Positions 13,355 to 25,999 of a stretch of 64,000 nucleotides of DNA are shown piece by piece (the stretch's first letter is position 1; every line of letters begins with the position of its first letter). The stretch comes from Gordius sp. MW1 (lineage: Eukaryota; Nematomorpha; Gordioida; Gordea; Gordiidae), in assembly GCA_964036665.1 (NCBI GenBank), contig OZ038527.1, forward strand, positions 23,211,901 through 23,275,900. The letters run 5' to 3'. Under the pieces are notes generated by a model, which did no database searches, was not told the DNA's origin, and saw nothing but the letters and a program-made list of their open reading frames with translations. The position numbers and the translations under genes are program-made.

Positions 13355-13974
13355 AGGGGGAGGGGGGAATTGTATAATCAAGCAGAAAGCTCCGTAGTTC
13401 GTTAAGAAGTTTACCATACTAGGTTTGACTTTGGTTACTGGACGTAGGTCAATTTTTTTATTAAGGGAAGCAATTTCAATTTTATAAAACAACTCTAAGA
13501 AGCTAAGAACCATTTTTAGATGTGTTTAGATTTGGAAAAGTCAGCATCATTTAATCAAAAATTATCTAATGACTTTTGGTTCATATAATAATATTAACAC
13601 CAGAATTGAAGTATATATGAATTTTGTTTATAATACTATGACAAAAATTTGTTTAATGCCATGGATGCATTTATTAATTTTTTTTAGAAAACTCTCGATT
13701 AAAAAAATTCACTGTCATTAATTCTTTTGTAATTGAATATTAAAGTAGAAAAGGTTCATCCAGTAGAAAGCTCGCATCCTCCCTTAATCCGTCCCCCCTC
13801 TAGCAACCTTTTTAACTCCAAGAACTTGCCCCCATTACCCCTTTAAGTTCGCATCAAATACTGACCCATTTAAGCCCGCATCGCATAGTTATCAACATCT
13901 TTAAAGATTTTAAAGGATAACCCTAAATAGAAGTCCCGCAATTAACTTAAATGTTTACTCCAATTAGCCCCATT
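13355..13974. other. Non-coding spacer
   Basis: AT-rich with a CCCCC-containing stretch near 13790-13830. No gene or clear repeat boundary seen. Confidence 0.35.
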
Positions 13975-13979
13975 TAGAG

Positions 13980-15240
13980 GCTATTTTAATTAGAGACTAA
14001 TTTGGCTATATACATCCCTATCTTTTTTAGCATGTGACTCGGAAATGATAACAGACATATAACGTTTTGCTTAGAGCTCATCAGTATGTTTTAGTTAATT
14101 TTCTAATCACATTCTAAGCGAGATAGGTATATATAAGGCCAATTGATTCAACCCATTCCTATTGAAATTAATTTATAAATTGCTGTTATTATTTTAAAGA
14201 AGATAATTATAAAATATAATATAACAAAAAATAATTATCATGTACCATAATTATGAGGATTATTCCGTAATGATAAGAATGGGTAGAATATAATTTGGCC
14301 TACACATACCTTTCTCGCTAAAAATGTGACTAGAAAATTACCTATGGCATACTGATGAGCTCGAATAAGGGCGTAAACGTTATGTGTCTATTATCATTTT
14401 CGAGTCACATGCTAAAAAGATAGGCATATATTAGAGGTGTGCACGGATCAAATTTTTTTGATCCGATCCGATCCGAGGGGTTTTTGAAAAATTTTATATC
14501 CATCCGATCCGAGTTTTTTAAGATCTAAATCCGATCCGATCCGAGTTTTTTAAAATCTTAATACGATCCGATCCGATCCGAAATTTTTAGATTAAAATTC
14601 TACGAACAGAACTTTTTATTGATGATTAAATTCAAAATACAAAAAAATAAGGTATAGCAATTTTAATAGACCTGAAATAAATATGAAATTTTATTTGACT
14701 AATTCCATATTATCATATGAAAATAATAAAGAGTCTAAATTTTCTGGTTTAATTCGAAGAAAGGAGCTACGCGTGTGTTTTAAGGAAAGGGGAGATTGTG
14801 ATTGATGATTTTCGGAGTTGAGTTGAGATAGAAAGAGATGCGTGTGCTAAAAAGGAAACGGGAGATACTGATTTATCATTGACACTAGCTCCTTTCTCGC
14901 CAAACAAGAAAGTCTAGCTAGGGAAAAACGTTAGGGAAGAAATACTGATAAATATATTAGGGTAAGTAAGGTGAGAGGTGGTATTGGGCATCAAAAATGG
15001 TAGAGTAAAAAAAGAATGCAAAGATAATTATAAAAAGGTATACTAAATATTATTAATTAATTAGAACTTACTTGTTTATTTTAAATTTAAAAATCCGATC
15101 CGATCCGACTAAAATAAAATGTTGATCGAATCCGATCCGACTTCCAAAATTAAAATGTTGATCCGATCCGATCCATCGGATCGGATTGATCCGTGCACAC
15201 ATCTAGCATATATATAGCCAAACTAGCTATGCCTGACCAA
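13980..15240. mobile_element. Palindromic MITE-C, split by a hAT insertion
   Basis: Inverted arms around 14005-14140 and 14285-14430 share segments such as ACATATAACGTTTT, GAGCTCATCAGTAT and CCTATCTTTTTTAG. A second member of the same family lies at about 17747-18165. The hAT at 14432-15205 is inserted near the right end. Confidence 0.65.
14432..15205. mobile_element. Non-autonomous hAT with GATCCG-rich subterminal repeats
   Basis: Inverted ends TAGAGGTGTGCACGGATCAA and TTGATCCGTGCACACATCTA, with a perfect 8-bp duplication GCATATAT at 14424-14431 and 15206-15213. Subterminal regions consist of repeated GATCC/CGATCC motifs in opposite orientation at the two ends (14458-14580 and 15093-15190), likely transposase-binding arrays. 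The interior has no transposase. Confidence 0.9.
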
Positions 15241-17560
15241 GCGTTGCTTTGGCTTAGTTCTTAATTAGCTAAATAACTTGTACGTATTAATAGAACATTT
15301 ATGATAAATATGGGTCATCTGTAAGAGAGTTTATGATGTGAAAAATAGAAAATTATAATGCTATACTATGTAAATAAATATTAATTTACTCAATAGGAAA
15401 AGGCATATTTCCTCATGAAATAGATATATAACAGTTTTAAATACTTATTATGTAGTTTTTAATATTATAGGTAAAATTGCGATGTTCAGCTAATATGCAT
15501 AATTGGGTGAAAAAGGTGTATGAGTTATAAACGACTGGTGTATGTTCAACAATGAAGAGAAATATTATTATAGCGGGTATAACAGTGTAATGTCATAATA
15601 GCCTAACACCTATAGAATTAAAATGAACAGATATTAAAAAAGCACCTTAAGATTTGGTTTAATAAAGTCTTTTACAATATTTGGTTGAAATCAGGATTAA
15701 TTGGAAATAATACAAATCTCCGCGAGTAAAGTGAAAGCAAAAATTATCTATGAGAAAATAATAACAGCCAGCAAAATCTTATCGTAAATGGATTTTTGTT
15801 ACAGCGCTAGCTTTGGAACATTAGATCACACATAAGACAAAAGATCGCCCTAGTTGTAATTTTGTTCACGATCTAGGTTTACATCGAATGGAGCAGCAGT
15901 AGATCAATTTCGTGCAGGCATACCCAATGGATGTAAAGCTTTGTTTCCAATTTGTAAGCATAAATCTTTAAGAATAACTGAAGTTTCGTTGTAGTGTTGG
16001 AGCATTTGATCCATGTTAATAATGGGATGTGCATGACTATTCCGATAAATAATATATTCTGCCATGTATGCTTTATATTTCTTCCATAATTCGGTAGGAC
16101 ATGATGGAGAGCAGAAAGTTAATATAATTGCAAACAATGCACGATTTTGGATGTAAAGTATGGCACGCGTAACTAATGCATTTATCCCAATGATTATTAT
16201 GCTTTAATAAATGCATAATGTGCAACGTTGACCACTTTTAACTGCTGGAAACACGTTGGGCGGCGGACGTATGATAAAAGCATGCTAAGAAAGAAACATT
16301 TACCTTGATTGGGATGAATAATGTATAGTAGGCCTATCGTATTATTTTGAATATGTCAGGCCGTCTGGCCACTCGCTTTTTGCGTTTGCGACGTTCAAAG
16401 GATCTGCTGCGCGAATTCTTGTGTAATACATAGGCACTTCACAATATAGTAGCGAGCACAAAAATACCATGTTGACATAGTTTGAAGAACGCTGTTAACA
16501 TTGTTTCTAGAGGATTTAAGACTATTTTGTTGACTTTTGCATTTGTAAACCAAACGCGTTGCCCATTTTCTAGGTGTACAGCTAAGTGAACCAAAACAGG
16601 ACTGCATTCATATGTAGAAAAGGATAAATTCCGCCATATAGCTTCATTCTGCTTAAGTATCTTCCAGCCTGATACCGTGCGATTTCATCGGTTTCGCAGT
16701 GCTATCCGGCTGAAAGGTGTCATACTAATACCTTTGTTAACTTACTTAAAAATGTATTTGATAGTATTAACCGAATTATATTCAAATTTGATGCGTGGTT
16801 GGTATAATTTTCATAGCAGAGGACAATATGTAACAGCCTTATCCACCTCAACGATTGCGTTCCAGGGTGAAATGTTTACCACGTTAGACCATCTTCTGTT
16901 CATTTGTACAAAGGATATCCATCACTGCCCGCATTTGAGTCGCTTACCAAGTCTCAAGGTTATCGCTTTGAACATTTACCGTCTATCATGCACAGCTGTT
17001 TTGGATTGTTAAGGGCCGTGTATCATATTTTTCGTAACAATTTCGTACAAATCAATCTAGTTTAGGATCAGGTATTTTAACACATACATCGTTAATTTCG
17101 TTGATGGTGATCATTTTATATAGCCATATGTGTATATGGGCATGCAGTACACCTCACTTTTGCCATTCCATAGAGTGCATCCAGCAAGGTACAGGGCTAA
17201 ACACCTCATGCTTAGCAATGAGATTGATCATTGATATAAGTTTCTGTAGGAAAACACGTGCTGTGATGTCAAGCCTATCATGAATAAAGAGCTCCTGTAC
17301 CCCGTGTCAAGCAGGATTGCATGTAAATGTACTGAATAGGTCTGGACGACCGTAGTTAAGAAAAAAGGCAATTGAATCTTGCTATTCAGGCATAGGATGC
17401 GGACTTCCGGTGTATTAAGAGGGCAAAATGGTTAGTCTTTCATCGTTAGTTGTGTTAGCGTCGTTAAGAACTGCATCTTGCAAACGTCCTTATCCTTCTG
17501 AACGAAGTTTGGTCTGATTTAAACAAATGAAAGGCAGACGTTCCCAGTAGCGTAGAAAGG
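15223..17560 (-). pseudogene. Decayed Helitron Rep/helicase relic
   Basis: The left end (15223 on) is a Helitron 3' terminus in reverse: CTAGCTATGCCTGACC with a GC-rich hairpin. The start of the Pif1-like helicase is recognisable at 15904-16137 on the minus strand. A Rep segment around 17100-17290 aligns by eye with the better copy at 23641-24189, and 17340-17530 matches the Rep start near 24193-24520. Frames are broken throughout, and the 5' end is lost at a G-run (17560-17577). Confidence 0.75.
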
Positions 17561-17639
17561 GGGGGGGGGGGGGGGGTTTTGGTAATATCAGACACTTATA
17601 TCTTATTTTTTGATATATTGATGAAATAAAGATGTAATA

Positions 17640-18250
17640 CGTTCCGGTTAGGTTTTGTAAAGAGGGCCGAATTTGCAACGAGTGGTAACCGTGAATCAAA
17701 TAAGAATAACTCTAATTAACATGCCATCCAGGACCCATTTTAAATTTGAGATTAATTTGACTAAATTATCCCTATCTTTTTTATAATGTGACTCGAAAAT
17801 AAAAACAGACATATAACGTTTTCGCTCTTATGTAGCTCATCTGTATGCCATAGTTAATTTCACGGTTACCATCCGCCGTAAATCTGGCCCTCTTTACAAA
17901 ACCCGAACCGGAATCGTAGTTAAAATGTTTATTTTATCAGTATATCAAAACAAATATTATTTACGCCACAACTATGTGGGTTATAGGGTTTTAAAACGTG
18001 AACTCAATCTAATTTGGCCTTATATATACCTATCTCGATTGCTATGTGACTAGAAAATTAACTATGGCATACAGATGAGCTCCAATAAGAGCGCAAACGT
18101 TATATGTTTTTAATTCGAGTCACATTCTAAAAGAGATAGGGATAATTTAAATTAATCTATAATTTAAATTGTATCCTAGATGGCATGTTCATTAGAGTTA
18201 TTCTTATTTGATTCACGGTTACCACCCGTCGTAAATCGGGCCCTCTTTAC
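17640..18250. mobile_element. Composite inverted-repeat element containing a MITE-C copy
   Basis: Outer inverted repeats (about 17654-17720 versus 18175-18250) share GTAAAGAGGGCC, GGTAACCGTGAATCAAATAA and AACTCTAAT. A third partial copy of this end lies at 17862-17905. Inside, arms 17764-17862 and 18060-18160 form the same palindrome as the element at 13980-14430. Confidence 0.6.
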
Positions 18251-18351
18251 TTATAACTTCCTCAAATTATTTATATTTGTAAGTGACATGCACATAGCCC
18301 TTGAAAGTTATAATATAAATGCTTAGTTAATAATGTTTATTTTATAAATAA

Positions 18352-18540
18352 CTAGCTGACCCGGCAAACGTTGTTTTGCTATATTCATTATATCTAGAAA
18401 ATACTATAAGTGTTGTGCATGCTCATCGTTATGCCTCGATCATATAATGAGCGATTAAAATATAATTGTCCTATGGGAAATAATTCACGAACTTAATGTA
18501 GGAAGAATTAACACGCTAAATACAAAATATACACAAATAG
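18352..18540 (-). mobile_element. Helitron 3' terminal fragment
   Basis: Starts CTAGCTGACCCGGCAAACG, the reverse complement of a Helitron 3' end (hairpin plus CTAG). The interior is cut off by the LTR-type element at 18541. Confidence 0.65.
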
Positions 18541-20548
18541 TATCGTGTACCCATACACGAAGAATGAAATTAGCGTATCCGGAGATACGATGATGAAGAT
18601 GTCTTCCCACACCCCCCCCCCCCCCCCCATCTCATCTTATTCAAAAATTAAAGTTAAGAGTTCAACACGCGGTACAACTCTTGATCTTACACGTTGTACA
18701 CTCATAGCGTAGACCATTATTCTTTTACATTTAATTCCTAGTACGCGTATGTTACCACCCCCCCCCCGACGCGCTTATACGTTTGTGTTATTTATTTCTC
18801 CCCATATATGATTGTTTATCAACATGAATACGGATGAGTGATTTGTAGTAAGGAGATTGATACATTAATATAATTTTGCTACGTAGTGTTAATGAAATAA
18901 AAATGTAGTGAAAATTCCTACTAATAATTACTCCCTGTGGGGAGGACAATGTGAAGCGGTAAAGTTATCTTTATTTAGTGGCTTTAAGCCCGGCTATCCC
19001 CCAACAATATTTCCCCCTATCCTTCCTTTAAATTCCCCCAAATAATTCCTAAGAATTCTTCCTTCTGGACCTTTTTATTTAAATCGTATTCCATAAAATT
19101 ATTCCGGGAACTTCCCGTTTGCCATGAACAACCTTCACAGCGCAGGGATATTGGATAAAATTATTCCAGGAACATCCCGTTTGCCATGAACAATCGTCAC
19201 AGCGCAGGGATATTGGATAAAATTATTCTCCAAGAATACGTTATTAACGCCGAAACAAAAACAATCGAACCACTTCGCCGGGATTAAAAAGCAATCGAAC
19301 CACGTACTAGAATAATCGAACCAATCCATGATTCGGAAATATTGGGAGACGGAGGAAGAAAACGATTCCTTCGAACAATTGGCTACCAAATTTAAACCGC
19401 AAACATAATTCAGTGGAAATTCCAATATGTCTGAAAACAGATGGCAGAATTCTTCGAAAGAATGAAAATCCCGAAACTGATTTTATCCAAAATATCAATT
19501 ATGCAGAATCTTCCCTAACTAATTCTCAAGGCCTAAATTCTTAATGTGCCGCTAAAATATTATTGTAAGACAGAATTATACACTTGATTTATTTACATAT
19601 ATTTATTATATGAAAATTATATTGTTAACCAATATTTAACCCCCCCCCCCCCGCTGTTTCTTTGACTATTATTTGAGAGTCTGCGCGGCGCAAGAAAGGA
19701 TAATTTTCAAGATAGCAGTTTACACTCTATATTAATTATAAGTTTTGTCAAGGCTGTTGCTAGGTGAGTCACAGAGCTGGAAGAAAAATCCGTTGGTCAT
19801 GACGTTGCCTTTTTATCTCTGATTTTTACATATATCAGTCGTCGTGTGAGCAAAGGCCAGAGTCGGTATTCGATGCCAGATGTTTGAGACTTATAATGTT
19901 AATAACGCCGCCTTGATAGTTGCACTGAGCTCTTAGAACTCTATCGAAAATACATTAAGTCTTCGACTTTTAAAAGGAAAAGATATCGTGTACCCATACA
20001 CGAAGAATGAAATTAGCGTATCCGGAGATACGATGATGAAGATGTCTTCCCACACCCCCCCCCCCCATCTCATCTTATTCAAAAATTAAAGTTAAGAGTT
20101 CAACACGCGGTACAACTCTTGATCTTACACGTTGTACACTCATAGCGTAGACCATTATTCTTTTACATTTAATTCCTAGTACGAGTATGTTACCACCCCC
20201 CCCCCCCGACGCGCTTATACGTTTGTGTTATTTATTTCTCCCCATATATGATTGTTTATCAACATGAATACGGATGAGTGATTTGTAGTAAGGAGATTGA
20301 TACATTAATATAATTTTGCTACGTAGTGTTAATGAAATAAAAATGTAGTGAAAATTCCTACTAATAATTACTCCCTGTGGGGAGGACAATGTGAAGCGGT
20401 AAAGTTATCTTTATTTAGTGGCTTTAAGCCCGGCTATCCCCCAACAATATTTCCCCCTATCCTTCCTTTAAATTCCCCCAAATAATTCCTAAGAATTCTT
20501 CCTTCTGGACCTTTTTATTTAAATCGTGTTCCTTCCACGAATACGATA
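18541..20548. mobile_element. Short LTR-type retroelement (TRIM/LARD-like), 5-bp TSD
   Basis: Direct repeats of about 552 bp occur at 18541-19092 and 19984-20535 and look almost identical apart from homopolymer length and a few substitutions. A purine tract AAAAGGAAAAGA directly precedes the second repeat, as a polypurine tract does. The whole is flanked by the 5-bp duplication AATAG (18536-18540, 20549-20553). Outer ends are TATCGT and ACGATA rather than the usual TG/CA. The first repeat lacks the last 16 bases found at 20533-20548. The ~890-bp interior has no gag or pol. It contains a ~63-bp duplication (about 19090-19225). Confidence 0.7.
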
Positions 20549-21295
20549 AATAGTTAAGCCCGGCAAACGTTGTTTTGCCATATATATTATGTCTGACAAA
20601 TTAACTAAACTATAAGTGTGTGGGGATATTTTTTGCAGAAGTTTTATCTAAATTGTAGTGTTATTTTTACAATCGATGGAAAGTAAACGTAAATAACAAA
20701 TTGCAGGTAAGGAGTTTGTAAGGGAATGCAGGGGAGAGAAAACTTTTTATTAATTGTTTCCTGGGGGGTAAAAATATTTTAAAAAAAATTAAAAAATTTA
20801 AATAAGAAAATTTAAAACTACCAAAAAAAATTTAAAAACTCAACTAATAAAACTGGCAACAAAATTAATGAGCTGCCATTATTATCACATGGCCATAGAA
20901 ACATGTAATTTATTTGGGGACACGACCTTGCATAAGTTATGTAATAACAATGTACATTATAAGAACGTATTATATAAGATACAAATGTCACACGTATGGG
21001 GGCTATCTGAGATCCATATTTCGGGTAATCAGGGATGGGAAGGTAAGGAGGTAAAACGTGGCCTAGGCTAGTGACGGTTTTTCCCGGAGGACCGTGTGAG
21101 TGGAAGCTGGGTAAAAATATTTTAGTGGATTGGAAAGATAAATACTGATGGTGGTTTCCAATATGGGACTCTGAGAATATACATTTAGATATAGCAAAAA
21201 ATATAACGCGAAAGGTACCTAGTGCCGCCGGGTGTAAAACGAAGGAGCAATTCCTTGGTTCAAGTGGTAATATGGCATCAAATGCCATCTCCCAA

Positions 21296-22952
21296 TCATT
21301 GCAAGGCCATAGGATATACAACATTTGTGGTTTTACCCTCCGGCGCGAAAGTAAACAGGTTTCTCGGTGTACCTACACGAGAGCAGGCTACATATAGTTG
21401 GCCATGCGAAAAGAATGAATTTTCTTTTAAGCCAGCAACAGTTAATGACTGTCCCTGGGCTTTATTGATTGTCATTGCTAATGCTCGGCGTACAGGAAAC
21501 TGTACGCGCTTGAATTCAAAGGGCACATCGGTGGGGATCATGGGGATGCGTGGGATCATCATGTCCTCGCCTTTATACGTTCCGCTGATTATAGTAACCG
21601 CAATAACGTTTAGACGCAGTTGTTTTACGGCAAATCGGGTGCCATTACACAACCTCGGGGGATGTAAATTACGCAGGAGTATTATAGGGCACCCAGAGGT
21701 TAGTTTATGTGGTGGAAGACCAGAAGGTGTTAACGAATTCAAAAATTCAACTGGATAATTTACAGTTTGATCGGTTTCTATAACCGTATCAATAGAGCTG
21801 TAAGTAAAGGGATCACCTGGAATGTGCACTTGAATACGATCATGTACGGGTAACAGCAGCATTTGTTGGCGCTAATATTGTGCGTTCCCGGAGCCATGTG
21901 TGATCGGTGTAGTGCGTTGCAATGTCGGGGAACACCATAGTCTCAACAGCCTCAGACGATGGCAGTAGGTGACAAAAGGTTGTTGGAAAGGTACTTTCCC
22001 TTGGAGACGGGGTAAATGGAAAGGTACCGTTCCCCAAAGCTAGGAGTTGTTGTGCAAATAAGGACGTATCCGAGAGTAAATGCACGCGCATGTTCGTAGT
22101 AAGCGTGAGGATCGTAAACTTCCACCAAAGATGTGACGCCTTCAGGCGGGCATCCAGCTCATCAGCCGGTGTTGCTCTTGGGATAACAGGTAATGTTTGT
22201 CGAAAATCACCGGCTAGCAACAATAAGGCCCCCCCATAGGGAAGTCAACTTTCCGCAAATCTCTGAGAGTACGATCGAGTGCCTCAAGCGCTTTTTTATA
22301 CGCCATCGTACATTCATCCCAATGATTGAGCATGTCTTTAGGACTGTCCCAATTCCCGAGTTACGACTGATATTACAGGTAGGTTTTTTAATCTGATGCA
22401 AATTCAAGGGGAGCTGGAAAGTAGAATGCGCCGTGCGGCCTCCATCGAGTAACGTCGCCGCTATACCCGATGATGTGACGGCTAGGGGTAGCTCGTTATT
22501 GGCGCGAAATTTTGCCAGTAAAAGATTAAGAAAAAAGTTTTACCAGTGCCGCCCGGAGCATCAAGGAAAAGCAGACCGCCGTTACCGGTTGAGGCGTACT
22601 GCAGTACGGTGTCGTACGCGATTTTCTGGTCGACGGTTAAAATTAGTTCGCGTTCCTGTATAATGCTACGCTGATGGGTAACATCGTATTGCAGTTCGAG
22701 CCATACGTCTTTCGGTTGTACATTATGGCTGGTGCGGAGGGGTTTAGGTAAACCAAATTGGCATAGCATTTTATTGCATATAGACATACATTGGTCCTCC
22801 AATAATATAAGAGCACGGTTGAAGATGTCATCGGAATAGGAAATATCTAATGCCGGATTTGCTCTCCGAATGCGCAAAAGAACGTCCTCGCTGAGGCTTT
22901 CCTTGTGCCGATGCCACAGGTCTGTTGGATTTGACGGGGCGCAGGTGGTCAC
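21296..22952 (-). pseudogene. Helitron Pif1-like helicase, broken
   Basis: Reading from 22952 downwards, the Walker A motif APGGTGKT lies at about 22537-22559. The Walker B region and following motif give LLLAGDFRQTLPVI (about 22180-22223). The C-terminal helicase motif GQLYVACSRVGTPRNL lies near 21350, and the frame ends at a stop at 21296. At least three frames are needed (22952-22482, 22407-22207, 22223-21840 and 21862-21296), so the gene is frameshifted. The family gives 5'-3' DNA unwinding during rolling-circle transposition; this copy cannot encode an intact protein. Confidence 0.9.
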
Positions 22953-22959
22953 AATGATC

Positions 22960-24521
22960 GCAAATAATTTACGGAGTTGGTGGGGGAGACATATAAGCGA
23001 CGCTTCCTCTAAGGTCGTATCCTAATGCTGGTCATTTTTCAGCAGCTGAAGTTCAAGACAGGCTTGTCTATACGTGGCGCACACGGTGCCTGAGATCGTT
23101 TTCAGAGCCTGAAATGATGTCGGGCCTCGGACATTGTGAAGAAGCATGCGCAAATAAAAACATTCGGCCTGATTGGGATGGATTGTATACATACCCCAAA
23201 GTATCTGCCACATGGACGTCCGGATAGCCTGCAACCACAAGTCCCTGTTTTCTCCGTTAAAACACCTTCCGTGCCGCGTTCCAAGTGTAATACCTCGGAA
23301 CTTCGTGGTATAGCAGGGTTTGCGCGAAAGCGTCCGTTTGACACAGCTGAAAAAAGGCTGTCAATGTGGTATTAGGGGGGTGTGCCACTTAGTGTACGGC
23401 GGTCGCCGGAGTGAAGTAGACACGCTAGCCATTTTCTAAATGAACCGTGAGATGTACTACGGGCGGGTAACGTTCGTGAATGGGGAATGCGAGGATTCAC
23501 CAAACAGCCTCATTGCTGCTGATAAAACCCATTTGAAATTGATTAATTTCATCCGGGTTAGAACGCGCTAGGCCAAAAACTGCCATATCGCTGCCTTTGT
23601 TGACGTATTTGCAGATATACTTGATGGACTTTACGGAATATCAGTACTCTACGTTTATGTGCACCGTGAACATTTTTGCGAGTAGGGGAGAGTAAGGGAC
23701 TATCCAGCTGTTGACAATTTTGCCTGGGGCATTTTTTACCTGTATTGTGCAGGTGTGACCTCCCTCGCCGGGTGCACGGCGTCTATATAGTGGGTAGCCG
23801 TCGACGCCAGTTTTTGTTTCTTGAATCAGGCGTTTCGGATAACGTTTAGAGCATTTACCTTCTTTCATGCACGGGGACGCGTTATTTGTACCGCCGCAAG
23901 GTCCGTGAATCATATGCCGAGTAACAGTTGTAAACAAAACGGGATCGGCTAGCGGATTGGGTAGTTCTGCACAAATAATGCTATCTATTTGCGATGGGTA
24001 AATGGTGTCTCGGAGCCAAATTAGAATATGAGCATGGGGTAGCCCTCTTTTCTGCCATTCGATCGAGTACATCCAATAGGTAGTTTCCCGAATATATGGG
24101 ATTACTATAAGATCAATAAGGCAACGAAGTTTTTGGCGGAAAACACGGGAGGTCAGATCGTGACGATGCGATGGTTTCTGGCCCGCCAACAGTTAATCCG
24201 CGATTTCGGGCCAGGCAGGATTGCAGGTGAAAGTTATAAACAGAGTAGGGCAGCCGAATTTACGTACATATGACATCTCGTCCTGCGTATATTCATGCAT
24301 GTGACGGGGACTTCTCGTATACGTAGCCGGAAGGATGACCATTCGACCATGATCGGACGTGTTACCATCCTTCGCAATGGCATCTCGCAGGTGAATATAT
24401 TGCTCGGCCCGAAGTAATCCCTGATTAAGGCGGATGTAAAGGAGGCGTTCGCTCTCGATCTTGGCATACATGTCGACAACATAATAGTGAAATAGTTGCC
24501 GGTGTAAGGTTGAGTTTGTGC
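22960..24521 (-). pseudogene. Helitron Rep (HUH) nuclease, broken
   Basis: From 24521 downwards the minus strand encodes the Rep core: YVVDMYAKIESER-type start, FITFTCNPAWPEI, the HUH motif in LPHAHILIWL (about 24013-24042), then the two-tyrosine motif YICKYVNKG (about 23597-23622). In-frame stops occur at 24193-24195 and 23641-23643, and further ones follow near 23505 and 23425. It continues into the helicase region. Family function: nicking and joining single-stranded DNA through the paired tyrosines. Confidence 0.9.
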
Positions 24522-24649
24522 GCTAAATAGGAAATACGCTTATACACGTCAATCACGTTCTAATGACAGGTACACTTTGAAATTTTTACACACGTCAATT
24601 ACGTTTACATGACATCCATATAATTCAGTTGCATATATAATTAATAATT

Positions 24650-25210
24650 CTATCTAAATAGTTTAATAAAATATAACTAATTATAACTAAAAATGTCTAA
24701 ATAATTTTGATTTTTAAATTAATCTGTTTTCTGATTAAATTTACTTAATATTTCTCTGTTTGATTTTTGAATTAATCTGTTTTCTGTTTAAATTTACTTA
24801 ATATTTCTCTGTTGTTAAAATTTTCTTTATAACTACTCTCTGTTTTACCTTTAAATTTTTGTATTCTGTTTAAATTTTTAATAATTCTCTGTTTTATTTA
24901 TTAATTTTTGTCTAAATTTTGTAATATTTCTCAAGTTTCTGTGTAAATTTTTTGACATTCTATAAATATCTGTCTAAATTTTGTAATATTTCTCAAGTTT
25001 CTGTCTAAATTTTTTGATATTTCTATAAATTTTTGTCTAAAGTTGTCGATTCTATAAATTTCTGTCTAAATTGTTTGATTTTTCTCAAGTTTCTGTCTAA
25101 ATTTTTTAATATTTCTATGTTGATCTATAAATTTCTGTCTAAATTTTTTTAATTTTTTATAAATTTCTGTCTAAATTTTCAGGATATTTCTCTGTTTGAT
25201 GTTTAATTTT
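24650..25210. repeat. AT-rich tandem repeats
   Basis: Degenerate units of about 30 and 60 bp built on TTTCTGTCTAAATTTT and ATTTCTCTGTTTGA, between the element end and the OTU reading frame. Confidence 0.7.
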
Positions 25211-25260
25211 ATAGATTGTATCATTAGGTGGAAATAACTTTATTCACAATCCAATATATA

Positions 25261-25871
25261 TTAAAAATGATTGATACGATGATATAAATAAATATTATGA
25301 GTTGATAATTCGTCGTTCAATTTCGGTGTATAAACAGCCCATTTGCCCAATTGATAAGAATAAACATATATATTTATTTTAAAAACTATTGCCGCTAGGA
25401 TTATAGCCACTTCTGTGGCCCAAACCTCCAGTGTCCACATCTCTTTCTCCACCAGATATTGCGAACTAGAAGAATATGGGTGGATATAAGGTTGCATAGC
25501 AACACTTATATCCTCTTGTAAAAATGCCCCGCACATATGTGAGCGGATAATCGAATGATGATAAACTTTTGGCATGAATTGTATCATTTGCCCCATTGTG
25601 GTGTAATTTGATAATTTTTGAGATTTCCATTGGATCTCTCAACACTCTAGCAAGCATCTCTAAAAGTACAACTTAAAATAAGTTTATATAATAAGATACC
25701 TGTTCTCACACCTCCAGAGTTTATCAGTCTCTTGTGAAATAATACTTCATTTTTTAATACGAAAAGAGCTGATTTCCTTTTGAGGTAGGCTCTTTGGTTT
25801 TTATCAAATGCCCCAGGCATCACACCTTCCTCTGTGTATTTAATGATTGCATCAAAATCATATTTTGCCAT
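25261..25871 (-). pseudogene. H2C2 zinc-finger/OTU protein of a Ginger-like transposon
   Basis: The first frame (25871-25674) encodes an integrase-type N-terminal region (FDKNQRAYLKRKSALF). The next frame carries the two-His part of an H2C2 finger (LHHNGANDTIH). An overlapping frame (25596-25261) resembles the C-terminal half of an OTU cysteine protease: ATEVAIILAA, INIYVYSY, and IYLYHRINHF with the probable catalytic His. The Cys-containing N-terminal half of OTU and the DDE core are missing. Ginger1 transposons are known to carry OTU domains, which supports the call. Frameshifted, so not functional. Confidence 0.6.
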
Positions 25872-25999
25872 CTAAAAATTAATTGAGCATAAATATCATG
25901 TATTAAATAATACTGGTTATAAATTAAGTGATAGTTGTTTGCAAAATTTAATGTATTAATATGTATATTGGAAAAGACAATATCTATATTGTGAACAAT

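Noticed and set aside
16677-17012. Plus-strand open frame of 111 codons
   Set aside because: Lies antisense within the decayed Helitron Rep region; not a separate gene.
21222-21758. Plus-strand open frame of 178 codons
   Set aside because: It is antisense to the helicase C-terminal region (GQLYVACSR motif on the minus strand) and has no features of its own.
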